In this document: positions 34,294 to 43,060 of the stretch, piece by piece
How the letters are laid out: each line of letters begins with the position of its first letter
Numbering within the stretch: position 1 is the first letter of the stretch
Assembly: GCA_014867205.1 (NCBI GenBank)
Contig: WGUO01000018.1
Span: 10,434-74,433, forward strand
Reading direction: 5' to 3'
Length of the DNA stretch: 64,000 nucleotides
Origin: Muribaculaceae bacterium
GTDB taxonomy: Bacteria; Bacteroidota; Bacteroidia; Bacteroidales; Muribaculaceae
Program-made: the position numbers and the translations under genes
The notes under the pieces: model-generated
What the model saw: only the letters and a program-made list of their open reading frames with translations
What the model was told of the DNA's origin: nothing
Databases searched by the model: none

Positions 34294-35721
34294 TCAGAGC
34301 CCTGAGCCCTTGACCACGGTGCGCACCGTGTGTATCAGAATCTTTATGTCAGTCGAGATCGACATGTTGTTCAGATAAAGCAGGTCGTAGCGTGAGCGTT
34401 TGACCATCTGCCTGACATCCGAGGCATATCCGTATTTCACCATCCCCCAGCTTGTCACCCCCGGACGCACCTGGAATATCAGTCCGTAATACGGGGCATG
34501 TCTTATGATCTGGCGGATGAAGAACTCACGCTCCGGACGCGGACCGACCAGCGACATGTCGCCTCGAAGCACGTTCCAGAACTGCGGCAGTTCGTCAATG
34601 CGGTACTTGCGCATGAAATGACCGAAGGGGGTGATTCGCGGGTCGTTCTTGCTGGAGAGGCGGGGCCCCGACTCCTCGGCATTCTGTCGCATAGACCGGA
34701 ACTTGTAGATATAAAAGGGCTTGTGGTTGCGTCCTATGCGCTCCTGACGGTATATCACAGGCCCGGGCGATGAATGGTGAACTGCCAGCGCGACAGCCGC
34801 AAGCACGGGTGAGAGGAGAATCATCGTGATGACAGACGCGAGCACGTCGAACGAACGCTTGACATTACTCTGGAACTCGCTGATGCGAGGCGATGTCAAG
34901 TCGATGAACGGTATGCCGAGAATGTCGTTAAGGTGTATATTGGCCGTGACATACGAGAGTGTGTCAGGTGCTATCTTGACAGGAAGGTTGAGTGGAAACA
35001 GTCGTGACAGGATATTCATTATGTCGGAATCCCGGATTTTCTCGGGCGCGAGGATAATCTGGTCGATCTTATATCTGCGGCATATCTCCTCGACATCTTC
35101 CCAATCCCACGACGGCATGCCGTCATCGACCTGGTGCTCACGCTCGAGCCTGATGAAGCCGACCACGTCATAGGCCCATACAGAGCCGGACTTCTTGAGC
35201 CTCCGGTAGACCTCACGGCTTTTACGGGAGTTCCCGATTATCAATGTGTAATATATCCAGTGACGCTTGCGCAGATGCCGGATTGTACGCATTGTAAGGC
35301 TCCATCGGCCCAGATAGGTGAATCCGAAAAGCAACGCGTAAAGCACAAGGATTATCTCGTAGTCCCTGATTTTTACTCCCGTTGTGTCGTTGATAAGCAA
35401 TATCATGAATATCAGGAGGGTGGCCACGAGCGTTGACATCAGTGTCGTGTTGAATTCAACGAGACGGGACTTGTCGAACGGCCTATTGTAATATCCTGAC
35501 AGCCAATATATCCCCAACAGTCCGAGCGGGATTAGAATCTGCTCAAGCACAAGTTTCTGCGACGTCAGGAAACTCCATAAGTCACAGAAGTTGACTGTAA
35601 TCGCGCTCAGCTCATGAAAGCGGAAAATGTTGAACAGGAAAAATGCGACCGATACCATCACGAAATCTGTCGTGACGTATTTTGCCCGTTGCACTGAAAC
35701 TGTGAAATTCCTGCCTTTCAT
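34294..35721 (-). CDS. Polyprenyl-phosphate sugar-1-phosphate transferase (exopolysaccharide initiation)
   Basis: 475 residues of the WcaJ/WbaP type. About four to five transmembrane helices in the first 130 residues are followed by a cytoplasmic Rossmann-like domain (about 150-265). A fifth hydrophobic segment (SFDVLASVITMILLSPVLAA) then leads into the catalytic domain, with PGPVIYRQERIGRNHKPFYI, YKFRSMR and YRIDELPQFWNVLRGDMSLVGPRPE. It transfers a sugar phosphate to undecaprenyl phosphate to start surface polysaccharide synthesis. No glycosyltransferase cluster adjoins it, so it acts on its own or with distant loci. A TAATTTTG -7 element lies upstream (35774-35781, minus), without a clear -33. 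Confidence 0.93.
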   Translation of the reverse strand: MKGRNFTVSVQRAKYVTTDFVMVSVAFFLFNIFRFHELSAITVNFCDLWSFLTSQKLVLEQILIPLGLLGIYWLSGYYNRPFDKSRLVEFNTTLMSTLVATLLIFMILLINDTTGVKIRDYEIILVLYALLFGFTYLGRWSLTMRTIRHLRKRHWIYYTLIIGNSRKSREVYRRLKKSGSVWAYDVVGFIRLEREHQVDDGMPSWDWEDVEEICRRYKIDQIILAPEKIRDSDIMNILSRLFPLNLPVKIAPDTLSYVTANIHLNDILGIPFIDLTSPRISEFQSNVKRSFDVLASVITMILLSPVLAAVALAVHHSSPGPVIYRQERIGRNHKPFYIYKFRSMRQNAEESGPRLSSKNDPRITPFGHFMRKYRIDELPQFWNVLRGDMSLVGPRPEREFFIRQIIRHAPYYGLIFQVRPGVTSWGMVKYGYASDVRQMVKRSRYDLLYLNNMSISTDIKILIHTVRTVVKGSGL

Positions 35722-35846
35722 TAATGTCAGATACTATTTTCTCTAATTGTGCTGAAGAAATGTAAAGCGTTTACAAAATTAACGAAAATAATTGGATTCC
35801 GGCATGTCTGAGTGTGTTAAAATGCCTCCTGACACCCCGGTGTCAT

Positions 35847-36434
35847 TTACCTGATCACCTTAACTACGTCAGAATCGGAGACTTTGATGATGTTGCTTGC
35901 CTTGTGTCGGCGGTTGTCGTCGCGTCTGTATCTGACCACATAGTCTACGCCAGAGATAATCTCGGGGTCTATCTCGGCGAATGTGGCGGGTGTCTTGCGC
36001 CCTGACACGTTGGCCGATGTCGAGACCAGAGGGTGCCTGAGCCTCTGGCATAGAGTGCGCGAGAAGAGTTCCGATGTAATTCGGATTCCGGCAGAACCAT
36101 CGTCGGCAAGCAGGTTGGGTGCGAGTCCCCGGGGACGGTCATAGATGATTGTCAGCGGATTTACGGCAGCCTCGATAAGCATCCAGGCAGCGTCCGGCAC
36201 ATTGTGTACTGTACGTTGCAGTTCTCCTTCAGAGCCGACGAGCACGAGCATCGACTTGGCGTCGTCGCGTTGCTTGAGGCCGTATATGCGCTTGACGGCC
36301 TCGGCGTTTGTGGCGTCACAGCCGATGCCCCACACGGTGTCGGTCGGGTAGAGGATTATGCCACCCTCTTTAAGTGTCTCGACCGCACGGGCCATGTCCT
36401 CGCGGTCATATCTTTCAATATCAGTTTGCTCCAT
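35847..36434 (-). CDS. L-threonylcarbamoyladenylate synthase (TsaC/Sua5 family)
   Basis: 195 residues. Makes threonylcarbamoyl-AMP from threonine, bicarbonate and ATP for the t6A37 tRNA modification, which TsaD (41916-42932) completes. The YrdC fold is clear: GGIILYPTDTVWGIGCDATN, VKRIYGLKQRDDAKSMLVLV, and STSANVSGRKTP. The frame is open much further upstream but overlaps nadE there; the ATG at 36434 gives the usual family N terminus, with an ATG at 36446 as an alternative. Confidence 0.93.
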   Translation of the reverse strand: MEQTDIERYDREDMARAVETLKEGGIILYPTDTVWGIGCDATNAEAVKRIYGLKQRDDAKSMLVLVGSEGELQRTVHNVPDAAWMLIEAAVNPLTIIYDRPRGLAPNLLADDGSAGIRITSELFSRTLCQRLRHPLVSTSANVSGRKTPATFAEIDPEIISGVDYVVRYRRDDNRRHKASNIIKVSDSDVVKVIR

Positions 36435-36465
36435 TCTGGTTGACATTAGGATTGTGCTGAACCAT

Positions 36466-38406
36466 TCAGATTGAATCGACTTCGGTGAGCCACAGCGAGG
36501 CTGAGGCATCGCTCGGCATTCGCCAGTCGCCTCGTGGCGACAGGCATACGCTGCCGGCCTTGACGCCGTCGGGCATGCATGAGCGCTTGAACTGCTGGCT
36601 GAAGAAGCGGCGATAGAACGTGCGAAGCCAGTGCTTGATCGTGGCGGGGTCATACACTCCGTCGAAAGCCTTGAGGGCGAGCGCATATATCTTGCGAGGC
36701 CCGGAACCGAACCGCAGCATGTGGTACAAGAAGAAGTCATGCAACTCGTAGGGGCCGACCAGATCCTCGGTCTTCTGCTGAATCCGGTCCTGGGCATCAG
36801 GGGGGAGCAGCTCGGGACTGATGGGAGTGTCGATTATGTCCTCGAGTACGTGCGCGAGATCTGTATTTTCCTCATTCCCGGCCTCGACGGCATACCCATG
36901 CACGAGGTATGAGACCAGAGTCTTGGGAATCGAGGCGTTGACGCCATACATCGACATCTGGTCTCCGTTGTAGGTACACCATCCAAGCGCGAGTTCCGAC
37001 AGGTCGCCGGTGCCGATGACAATGGCGTTCTCCTGATTGGCGACATCCATAAGAATCTGTGTGCGCTCACGAGCCTGGCTGTTCTCGTAGGTGACATCAT
37101 GCACCCCCGGGTCGTGGCCAATAGCAGAGAAGTGTTGGCGCACAGCGTCGGCAATTGGTATCTCGCGCTCGGTCACGCCGAGCAGCTCCATTAGTCGGGA
37201 GGCATTGCTCTTGGTGCGGTCAGTGGTTCCGAAGCCGGGCATCGTTATCGCGATAATTCCCTTGCGGTCGAGTCCGAGCATGTCGAAAGCCTTGACCGTG
37301 ACGAGCAGCGCGAGCGTGGAGTCGAGTCCGCCGGAGATTCCTATCACAGCCTTGCGGCAGTTGATGGCGCGAAGCCTTATGGCGAGTCCCCAGGCCTGGA
37401 TTGAGGATATCTCAGCGCAACGTGCGGCAAGACGCCTCTCATCGCCGTCGAGGAACGGATGGGCGTCAACACGGCGGTGCCCTAATACCGCCTGCTTGTC
37501 TCTGATTGGGCTGTCAAGATGAACCGTACGGTAGCGGGTGTCTCGGTCGCACTCATGGAATGTGCCGAAGTGCATACGGTCGTGGCGTATTGTCTCGAGA
37601 TCGATGTCGGCTATCGCCAACTTGTCGGCAAGAGTGAAACGCTCGCTCTCGGCGAGTATGATGCCGTTTTCCGCGATTATGCAGTTTCCGGCAAACGCAA
37701 GGTCGGTCGATGACTCTCCGGTTCCGGCCGAGGCATATACATAGCCGCTCCGGCAGCGTGCCGACTGGTTTGCAATCAGGTCGGTCAGGTATCTGTGCTT
37801 GCCGATAAGTTCGTTGGTGGCTGAGAGATTGAGTATTATGTCGGCTCCGGCTGGCGCGAGCTCTGAACTCGGGGGGAGGGGTACCCATAGGTCCTCGCAT
37901 ATCTCGATGCCGAACCTCGCACCGGCAGTCTCAAAAATCAGGTCGGTGCCTAACGGCACGGGCTCTTCGGAGCCGGGGCGGAATAGTTCTGTGCTTAAGC
38001 CGCGACCTGAGACAAACCAGCGTTTCTCGTAAAACTCGCCATAGTCGGGAATGTATGACTTTGGCACGAGTCCGCGCACATTGCCCTGCGAGAGCACTGC
38101 GGCACAGTTGAACAGCCGTCCGTCATGAGGAACGGGAACTCCGACGACCACCGTCATCTTTTTGCCGGAGAGTCTTGAGGCAAGCTCGGAGAGGGCAGTT
38201 TGTGCCTTCTCCAGCAGAAGTGTCTGACCGAAAAGGTCGGCGCATGTATAGCCGGTTATGCTTAGTTCGGGGAACAGTGCAATATCGGCCTCAAGGGCGT
38301 CACACTCGGCAGCCAGTCTTTCTATCTCGCCGATATTGTGAGATATGTCGCCGGGCCGCACCACCGGCGAGCAGGCGGCGACCCTGATGAATCCGTAGTT
38401 TTTCAT
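36466..38406 (-). CDS. nadE: Glutamine-dependent NAD(+) synthetase
   Basis: Last step of NAD synthesis, amidating deamido-NAD with ATP and ammonia from glutamine. 646 residues in two domains. The N-terminal nitrilase-type glutaminase carries a Glu-Lys-Cys triad in LFPELSITGYT, LVPKSYIPD and GIEICEDLW. The C-terminal synthetase has the P-loop GISGGLDSTLALL, and further on IVIGTGDLSELALGWCTYNG. The ATG at 38406 (MKNYGFIRVAAC) was chosen; in-frame upstream starts at 38430 and 38463 lack family similarity. A TAAATTTG element at 38461-38468 (minus) may be its -7 box. Confidence 0.96.
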   Translation of the reverse strand: MKNYGFIRVAACSPVVRPGDISHNIGEIERLAAECDALEADIALFPELSITGYTCADLFGQTLLLEKAQTALSELASRLSGKKMTVVVGVPVPHDGRLFNCAAVLSQGNVRGLVPKSYIPDYGEFYEKRWFVSGRGLSTELFRPGSEEPVPLGTDLIFETAGARFGIEICEDLWVPLPPSSELAPAGADIILNLSATNELIGKHRYLTDLIANQSARCRSGYVYASAGTGESSTDLAFAGNCIIAENGIILAESERFTLADKLAIADIDLETIRHDRMHFGTFHECDRDTRYRTVHLDSPIRDKQAVLGHRRVDAHPFLDGDERRLAARCAEISSIQAWGLAIRLRAINCRKAVIGISGGLDSTLALLVTVKAFDMLGLDRKGIIAITMPGFGTTDRTKSNASRLMELLGVTEREIPIADAVRQHFSAIGHDPGVHDVTYENSQARERTQILMDVANQENAIVIGTGDLSELALGWCTYNGDQMSMYGVNASIPKTLVSYLVHGYAVEAGNEENTDLAHVLEDIIDTPISPELLPPDAQDRIQQKTEDLVGPYELHDFFLYHMLRFGSGPRKIYALALKAFDGVYDPATIKHWLRTFYRRFFSQQFKRSCMPDGVKAGSVCLSPRGDWRMPSDASASLWLTEVDSI

Positions 38407-38640
38407 ATTCTGGAAATGCGTTTTGCTCATGCGATAAGGGGAAGAGACCTTACAGACATACAAATTTAAAAAAACATTTTGGATTAAATCAGTGTTTTTA
38501 GGATAAAATGACGCCTAAACGCATGTCGATACTTATATTTTTACCGAATGGAAGCGATTCAGGCGGAGTGTGGCGTCAGTAATGAGACAGGTGAAAACTG
38601 AAATTCCCGTAATACAAGAACCTAAATATCGGAATCAACT

Positions 38641-39141
38641 ATGAAGATCAATCACCCCGGATTCAGAGGGGCTGTTGTGGCAGCCGCACTGGCAATCGCA
38701 TCTGTATTTGTTCCGGGAGCGTCGGCCGATTCAGTCCGTGGCGAGAAGACGCTTGGCCTGATGGGTGGCTATGCGACTTATAACCACAGTGGATTTGCGA
38801 ATGTGTATTTCCAGTATTCATTCTCGCGACATGTGCGGATCGCGCCCGAGGTGGGCATCGTGTTCAGCAATGGCGGCCGTTCGGCGCTTACCATCAGCGG
38901 CGACATGCAGTTCCCGTTCAAGATAGTCAGCGGTTTTCAGGTCTATCCGCTTGCCGGCCTGACCTTCAATACGTGGAATTATAGCCATGACAGTACCCGG
39001 TCGCGGTTTGGGGGCGAGGTCGGTCTCGGCTTTGACCTGTATATGACCCGACATCTCAAGGTCAATCTTCAGGGCAAATACTCGCTGATGAACGACACGT
39101 CAGGGGCATTCTTCGGATTGGGAATCGGGTATGTGTTCTGA
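38641..39141 (+). CDS. Small outer-membrane beta-barrel protein
   Basis: 166 residues with a signal peptide (about 1-29, cleaved near GASADS). About eight alternating amphipathic strands follow, for example GLMGGYATYNHSGFANVYFQ, GFQVYPLAGLTFNTW and FGGEVGLGFDLYM. The protein ends in an aromatic residue (IGYVF), the usual outer-membrane assembly signal. It resembles small OmpX/porin-family barrels common in Bacteroidales. The function is unknown; likely envelope stability or adhesion. It is a single gene, divergent from nadE. Confidence 0.82.
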   Translation: MKINHPGFRGAVVAAALAIASVFVPGASADSVRGEKTLGLMGGYATYNHSGFANVYFQYSFSRHVRIAPEVGIVFSNGGRSALTISGDMQFPFKIVSGFQVYPLAGLTFNTWNYSHDSTRSRFGGEVGLGFDLYMTRHLKVNLQGKYSLMNDTSGAFFGLGIGYVF

Positions 39142-39172
39142 AGCCGCGGGAGAGGCGTCAAGGCTCGATAGG

Positions 39173-39217
39173 AAAAAAGTATCAAGGGTGTGCGCGACAG
39201 AGTCATGCACACCCTTG
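39173..39217 (-). terminator. Terminator of rpmB-rpmG-DUF4295 operon
   Basis: An 11-bp stem (CAAGGGTGTGC / GCACACCCTTG, 39183-39193 and 39207-39217) is followed on the minus strand, after a short spacer, by six T (39173-39178). It ends the ribosomal protein operon; it may also slow transcription coming from the barrel gene on plus. Confidence 0.8.
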
Positions 39218-39248
39218 AGGGGATTTATGCTTATGAAACTAAAAAATC

Positions 39249-39398
39249 TTACTTCAGAGCATCCTTTACGGCATCGTTGGGCACCATTTCCTCTCTGAAA
39301 ACATAAGCGCCTGTCTTGGGAGATTTCTCCATAACGATGATCTTACTGTATGTACGGCCTTCACCCTTCTGGATTGAGGCCACGGTTTTCTTTGCCAT
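39249..39398 (-). CDS. DUF4295 small basic protein
   Basis: 49 residues: MAKKTVASIQKGEGRTYSKI to the end VPNDAVKDALK. It is a conserved Bacteroidetes protein found directly downstream of L33 and L28 and may be ribosome-associated, which is inference from context. It starts 10 bases after the rpmG stop and ends at a TAA (39249-39251); the terminator follows. Function not established. Confidence 0.9.
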   Translation of the reverse strand: MAKKTVASIQKGEGRTYSKIIVMEKSPKTGAYVFREEMVPNDAVKDALK

Positions 39399-39408
39399 GG
39401 GTCAGTGC

Positions 39409-39597
39409 TTATTTGATTTCTTTGTGAACGGTTACTCTCTTCAGGATCGGGTTGTACTTCTTGAGTTCAAGACGGCCTGTAGTGTTTTTGCGGTTTTTGG
39501 TGGTGATGTAGCGTGACATGCCGGGCATTCCGCTTGCCTTATGTTCGGTGCATTCGAGAATCACTTGAACGCGATTGCCTTTTGCTTTCTTTGCCAT
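39409..39597 (-). CDS. rpmG: 50S ribosomal protein L33
   Basis: 62 residues, basic: AKKAKGNRVQVILECTEHKA, then ITTKNRKNTTGRLELKKYNP and VTVHKEIK. It has lost the four-Cys zinc site; only one Cys (LECTEH) remains, as in C-minus L33 forms. It lies between rpmB (15 bases upstream) and DUF4295. Confidence 0.97.
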   Translation of the reverse strand: MAKKAKGNRVQVILECTEHKASGMPGMSRYITTKNRKNTTGRLELKKYNPILKRVTVHKEIK

Positions 39598-39612
39598 AAT
39601 TCGTAGTGTCTG

Positions 39613-39876
39613 TTAGAGAGAAAGGATTCTGATGTCTTTGAAGTCTATGTTACCCTCGGCCTCGGCCTTCTTGAGGGCTGCGTTAAGACCGATTTTGTTG
39701 ATGGTGCGGAGCGCACGTGCGGAAAGACGAAGCTGGATCCACATATCCTGCTCTACCCAGTAGAACTTCTTTGTGTGCAGGTTCACCTCGAACTTGCGTT
39801 TGGTGCGACGCTTTGAGTGAGAGACGTTATTGCCCACCTGCGCCTTTTTGCCTGTGATCTGACAAACTTTTGACAT
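39613..39876 (-). CDS. rpmB: 50S ribosomal protein L28
   Basis: 87 residues. It begins MSKVCQITGKKAQVGNNVSH and continues SKRRTKRKFEVNLHTKKF, the family signature, ending in an extended C terminus typical of Bacteroidetes. First gene of the operon; expressed from the promoter at 39997-40028 through a leader of about 115 bases. That leader contains a small hairpin (GTCACT / AGTGAC, 39943-39948 and 39964-39969), which might be used for feedback control. Confidence 0.97.
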   Translation of the reverse strand: MSKVCQITGKKAQVGNNVSHSKRRTKRKFEVNLHTKKFYWVEQDMWIQLRLSARALRTINKIGLNAALKKAEAEGNIDFKDIRILSL

Positions 39877-39996
39877 GGCTGTTGTTTAATTCTTATTTAA
39901 TTTAACTTCAGTTTGTTCTGACGCCATCTCAGTTCTCATATCGTCACTAACTGCATCATTTTCAGTGACTTTTAAGGATGTGCCACAAAACGTTTG

Positions 39997-40028
39997 CAAA
40001 GTTACGACTTTTTTCGCTATTTTCCAAA
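39997..40028 (-). promoter_or_regulatory. Strong Bacteroidetes-type promoter of rpmB operon
   Basis: On the minus strand TTTG (40025-40028), a 20-base spacer and TAACTTTG (39997-40004) match the consensus fully. Start near 39990, giving a leader of about 115 bases to the rpmB ATG. Confidence 0.82.
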
Positions 40029-40109
40029 TATTTCGGCCTGTTTCTCGGCTTTCGTCCTTATTTTATGTCGCTTGCGGCATTTGCCCGGCAGCCTGGCAAG
40101 TGCGCCGCG

Positions 40110-41075
40110 CTACGTGCGGTCGGAGGTGGTGCTCGCAATGACTTCGGCGTTGGCGAATCTTCGTATCCAGGGCCAGGAATATGGGGTGTCGGGAAGCACG
40201 ACAAGGCCGTCGAGGTGCTCTTCCTCACGCAGCAGGGCTGCATATTTGCCCATTGAGCCCTGGCTCGTGATGACATGGTGGCATCGCGACATGAGGGCGA
40301 GGTCGCTGTATCCCCGGTCTGAGCCGTTCATGTAGAAAACCTCGGCGTGAAGTTCGGCAAGCGGAGGCAGAAGATTCCTGGAGCACCACTCAGGCTCGTC
40401 GGAGAAAATAAAGAACCAGACCGGATTCCCTGCATATTCCGCCACCCGCATGCAGGCATCGAAGAAATAGCCTATGTCTGCAGGCTCGCCGTAGGCTTTG
40501 TTGTATCTCGCGAGGTCTCCGCGTCTGACATGTACGGCGCAGATATCGAAATCTCTGGCGACATCCTTGATATATTCATTTTTTTTCAGGGTGATGGAGT
40601 CAAGATGCGAAGGGACGATGCGGAATACACGGCGGAAATATTCTGAATACATCTGCTCCGGGTCATGGAAATAGCCGTCCACATACCTGGGTCCACGTAT
40701 ATCCAGCCATGCGAACGGGTCTTCGTCATCGGTAAAATAATTGTTGTGCCTGTAGAACGCCGACAGGTATAGGCGGGTAAGCAGGCCGTGGCGTGCCTCG
40801 GTGAAGTCGAGGTCGGGGAAGAGTCTCAGCAGGTCGAAATTACGGCAGAAGCGGTTGTCAAGGTCCATTCCGGATTCTCTGAACCAGCGAAGGTCAAACT
40901 GTACCTCCTCACCCCGAAGAGTCAGCATATACCCTACGAGATAGAAGTGCATCTGCGAGCAGATACCGCCATCCATTGCGATTATCACCCTGTCGGGAAG
41001 CAGGTGGCATTTGGCCAGTAATCGGGCAATTGCCGAGCAGGCTTCTTTTGCAGTTGAGCGGAGAGACCCTTTCAT
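40110..41075 (-). CDS. Alpha-1,2-fucosyltransferase-like glycosyltransferase (GT11)
   Basis: 321 residues. The N-terminal GGICSQMHFYLVGYML matches the G-G-L/I-x-N-Q-x-F start of GT11, with the usual Asn as Ser. The donor-binding HVRRGDLARYN is the GT11 H-x-R-R-x-D motif. The C-terminal FIFSDEPEWCS and DLALMSRCHHVITSQGSMGK fit the family layout, though the common SSFSWW segment is SQGSMGK. It probably adds fucose, or a related sugar, to a surface glycan using a nucleotide sugar. It lies alone downstream of cinA (4 bases apart), not in a polysaccharide cluster. The specific sugar is inferred. Confidence 0.82.
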   Translation of the reverse strand: MKGSLRSTAKEACSAIARLLAKCHLLPDRVIIAMDGGICSQMHFYLVGYMLTLRGEEVQFDLRWFRESGMDLDNRFCRNFDLLRLFPDLDFTEARHGLLTRLYLSAFYRHNNYFTDDEDPFAWLDIRGPRYVDGYFHDPEQMYSEYFRRVFRIVPSHLDSITLKKNEYIKDVARDFDICAVHVRRGDLARYNKAYGEPADIGYFFDACMRVAEYAGNPVWFFIFSDEPEWCSRNLLPPLAELHAEVFYMNGSDRGYSDLALMSRCHHVITSQGSMGKYAALLREEEHLDGLVVLPDTPYSWPWIRRFANAEVIASTTSDRT

Positions 41076-41079
41076 GGTG

Positions 41080-41883
41080 TCAGTCGTCGTTGATATCCTC
41101 CTGCTCTTTATAATTGTTGCGGAGGAGTCTGATGAGCATCACCATGACATGGTTTGTGGCGCTCTCGATCACCTGGTCGCGGTCGCCCGAGAAATGTATC
41201 AGCTCGGTGGCTATCTGCGAGCCATATTTAGCGGCCATCCAGACTGTGCCCACCGGCTTGAATTTGGTGCCTCCGTCAGGACCCGCAATGCCCGAAGTGG
41301 CCAATGCGCAATCAGAGCGCATGAGGCTTGAGGCACCCGCGGCCATAGCCTCAACGACCTGCCGGCTTACGGCTCCGTGGCGTGCCAGGTCGTCGCGCGA
41401 AACCCCAAGGACATTGGCCTTGACATCGTTGCTGTAACTCACCACACTGCCCAAAAAATAAGCGGAAGAGCCCGGGTTGCGCGTGATCTGATGGGCTATG
41501 TTTCCGCCGGTGCAGCTTTCGGCGCAACCCACGGTCAGCTCCCGTTCGGTCAGCAGGTCGCCCAGCACCTGCGGCACGCTCTTGTCGTCGGTGGTGACAA
41601 TCTCCTCGCTGAACATGTCCTGCAGCTGCTGCTGGAACTTATTCATCTTGAACCGCAGCAACTCAACGCCCGGGTTTACTCCGGTGAGGGTAATCTTTGT
41701 CACGAGGTTGTTGCTGTCGATCGAGATCCTGACGAAATCAGGCAGTAGAGACTCGAAGTGTCTCATGATGTTGCGGAGTTCATCGCCGGTGTAGCCATAG
41801 ATGACCACATGACGGGTCTCAGTGGGCATCTTGGCTTGATTGCTCTTTCCGCATTTATCGCGCGGTGTGTCCTTCTGTGTCAT
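41080..41883 (-). CDS. CinA-family NMN deamidase domain protein without the COG1058 domain
   Basis: 267 residues. The C-terminal about 160 form the CinA/PncC domain that deamidates nicotinamide mononucleotide for NAD recycling: TVGCAESCTGGNIAHQIT with the catalytic Ser, FLGSVVSYSNDVKANVLGV, and ATSGIAGPDGGTKFKPVGTV. The N-terminal about 100 residues (VVIYGYTGDELRNIMRHFES, RISIDSNNLVTKITLTGV) resemble the KH-like middle region of full-length CinA, while the N-terminal pyrophosphatase (COG1058) domain is missing. nadE elsewhere in the window serves the same NAD pathway. It starts 32 bases after the tsaD stop. Confidence 0.88.
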   Translation of the reverse strand: MTQKDTPRDKCGKSNQAKMPTETRHVVIYGYTGDELRNIMRHFESLLPDFVRISIDSNNLVTKITLTGVNPGVELLRFKMNKFQQQLQDMFSEEIVTTDDKSVPQVLGDLLTERELTVGCAESCTGGNIAHQITRNPGSSAYFLGSVVSYSNDVKANVLGVSRDDLARHGAVSRQVVEAMAAGASSLMRSDCALATSGIAGPDGGTKFKPVGTVWMAAKYGSQIATELIHFSGDRDQVIESATNHVMVMLIRLLRNNYKEQEDINDD

Positions 41884-41915
41884 AACGTGTCTAATTTGGT
41901 ATGCGCACCGGTCGG

Positions 41916-42932
41916 TCAGATGGTGACGCGGGCGAATGGCGGGAGCGCCAGGTCGCTGAATTCTTTTTTAAGGTATTTGAAATAGCCGGCCATAGCCACC
42001 ATGGCGGCATTGTCGGTGGTGAACTTTCTGGGGGGAATCCACGCCTTGACTCCGAGTCGGCCGCAAAGGCGGGATACTGCATCTCGAACGCCCGAGTTGG
42101 CTGACACTCCGCCGCCGATGGCCACATGACGCACGCCTGTCTGGCGGATGGCGGGCTCGAGTTTGGAGAGCAGGATGTCGATGATGGTCTTCTGAAGCGA
42201 TGCGCAGAGGTCCGCCTTGTTCTCCTCGACAAAGTTGGGGTTCTCACGCATGGCGTCGCGAAGCGTGTAAAGGAACGAGGTCTTCAGCCCGCTGAACGAA
42301 TAGTCGAGTCCAGGTATGTGGGGCTTGCTGAAATGGAAGCGCTTTGGATCACCCTCGGCGGCAAGCCGGTCGATGTGCGGGCCGCCGGGGTAGGGCATCC
42401 CCATAACCTTGGCGCACTTGTCGAACGCCTCTCCCGCGGCATCGTCGATGGTGCGTCCGAGAATCTCCATGTCAGACTCTGACCGTACCAGGACTATCTG
42501 TGAGTTGCCGCCCGAGACCAGCAGGCAGAGGAACGGGAACTCCGGCACCTCGTCGGCCTCGGTCTCCCTGATGAAATGTGACAGCACGTGGCCGTGCAGA
42601 TGGTTTACATCCACAAGTGGTATGTCAAGTCCTATTGCCATGCCCTTCGCGAACGATGTGCCTACATGAAGCGAGCCAAGCAGCCCGGGCCCGCGGGTAT
42701 AGGCGATTGCCGACAGGTCGGAGGGCTTTATGGCCGCCTGTCGGAGCGCCTCCGAAACGACCGGCACTATGTTCTGCTGGTGGACTCGCGACGCAAGCTC
42801 GGGTACGACCCCGCCGTAGGCCTCATGGACCTTCTGGCTTGCTATCACGTTGCTTTTCAGCAGTCCGTCGGCAATCACTGCTGCCGATGTGTCGTCGCAC
42901 GACGATTCTATGCCAAGTATGATGTCACTCAT
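41916..42932 (-). CDS. tsaD: tRNA N6-adenosine threonylcarbamoyltransferase TsaD
   Basis: Transfers the threonylcarbamoyl group to A37 of ANN-decoding tRNAs. 338 residues, ASKHA fold. Marks: GIESSCDDTSAAVI at the start, the iron-binding HLHGHVLSH, LVSGGNSQIVLV, GEAFDKCAKVMGMPYPGG, VAIGGGVSANSGVRDAV and FTTDNAAMVAMAG with the Asp ligand. It works with the TsaC/Sua5 protein at 35847-36434. It is expressed divergently from the TamB-like gene. Confidence 0.98.
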   Translation of the reverse strand: MSDIILGIESSCDDTSAAVIADGLLKSNVIASQKVHEAYGGVVPELASRVHQQNIVPVVSEALRQAAIKPSDLSAIAYTRGPGLLGSLHVGTSFAKGMAIGLDIPLVDVNHLHGHVLSHFIRETEADEVPEFPFLCLLVSGGNSQIVLVRSESDMEILGRTIDDAAGEAFDKCAKVMGMPYPGGPHIDRLAAEGDPKRFHFSKPHIPGLDYSFSGLKTSFLYTLRDAMRENPNFVEENKADLCASLQKTIIDILLSKLEPAIRQTGVRHVAIGGGVSANSGVRDAVSRLCGRLGVKAWIPPRKFTTDNAAMVAMAGYFKYLKKEFSDLALPPFARVTI

Positions 42933-42952
42933 TTTATATCCGGATTAACGTA

Positions 42953-42983
42953 CAAAGTTAATGAATTCGCACCTATTTTAAAA
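42953..42983 (-). promoter_or_regulatory. Probable promoter for tsaD
   Basis: On the minus strand TTTT (42980-42983, one mismatch), a 19-base spacer and TAACTTTG (42953-42960). On the plus strand TAAATTTG at 43003-43010 is a likely -7 box for the divergent TamB-like gene. Confidence 0.6.
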
Positions 42984-43060
42984 GAAAAACATTTTTTTTG
43001 ATTAAATTTGCAGTTGGATAGGCGAGAAATATATATGATCGCCAGTCCCAGGCCCCGGAA

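Noticed and set aside
36435..36797. Upstream extension of the TsaC/Sua5 frame
   Set aside because: It lies within nadE in another frame and is low-complexity Ser/Pro/Arg; the real gene starts at 36434.
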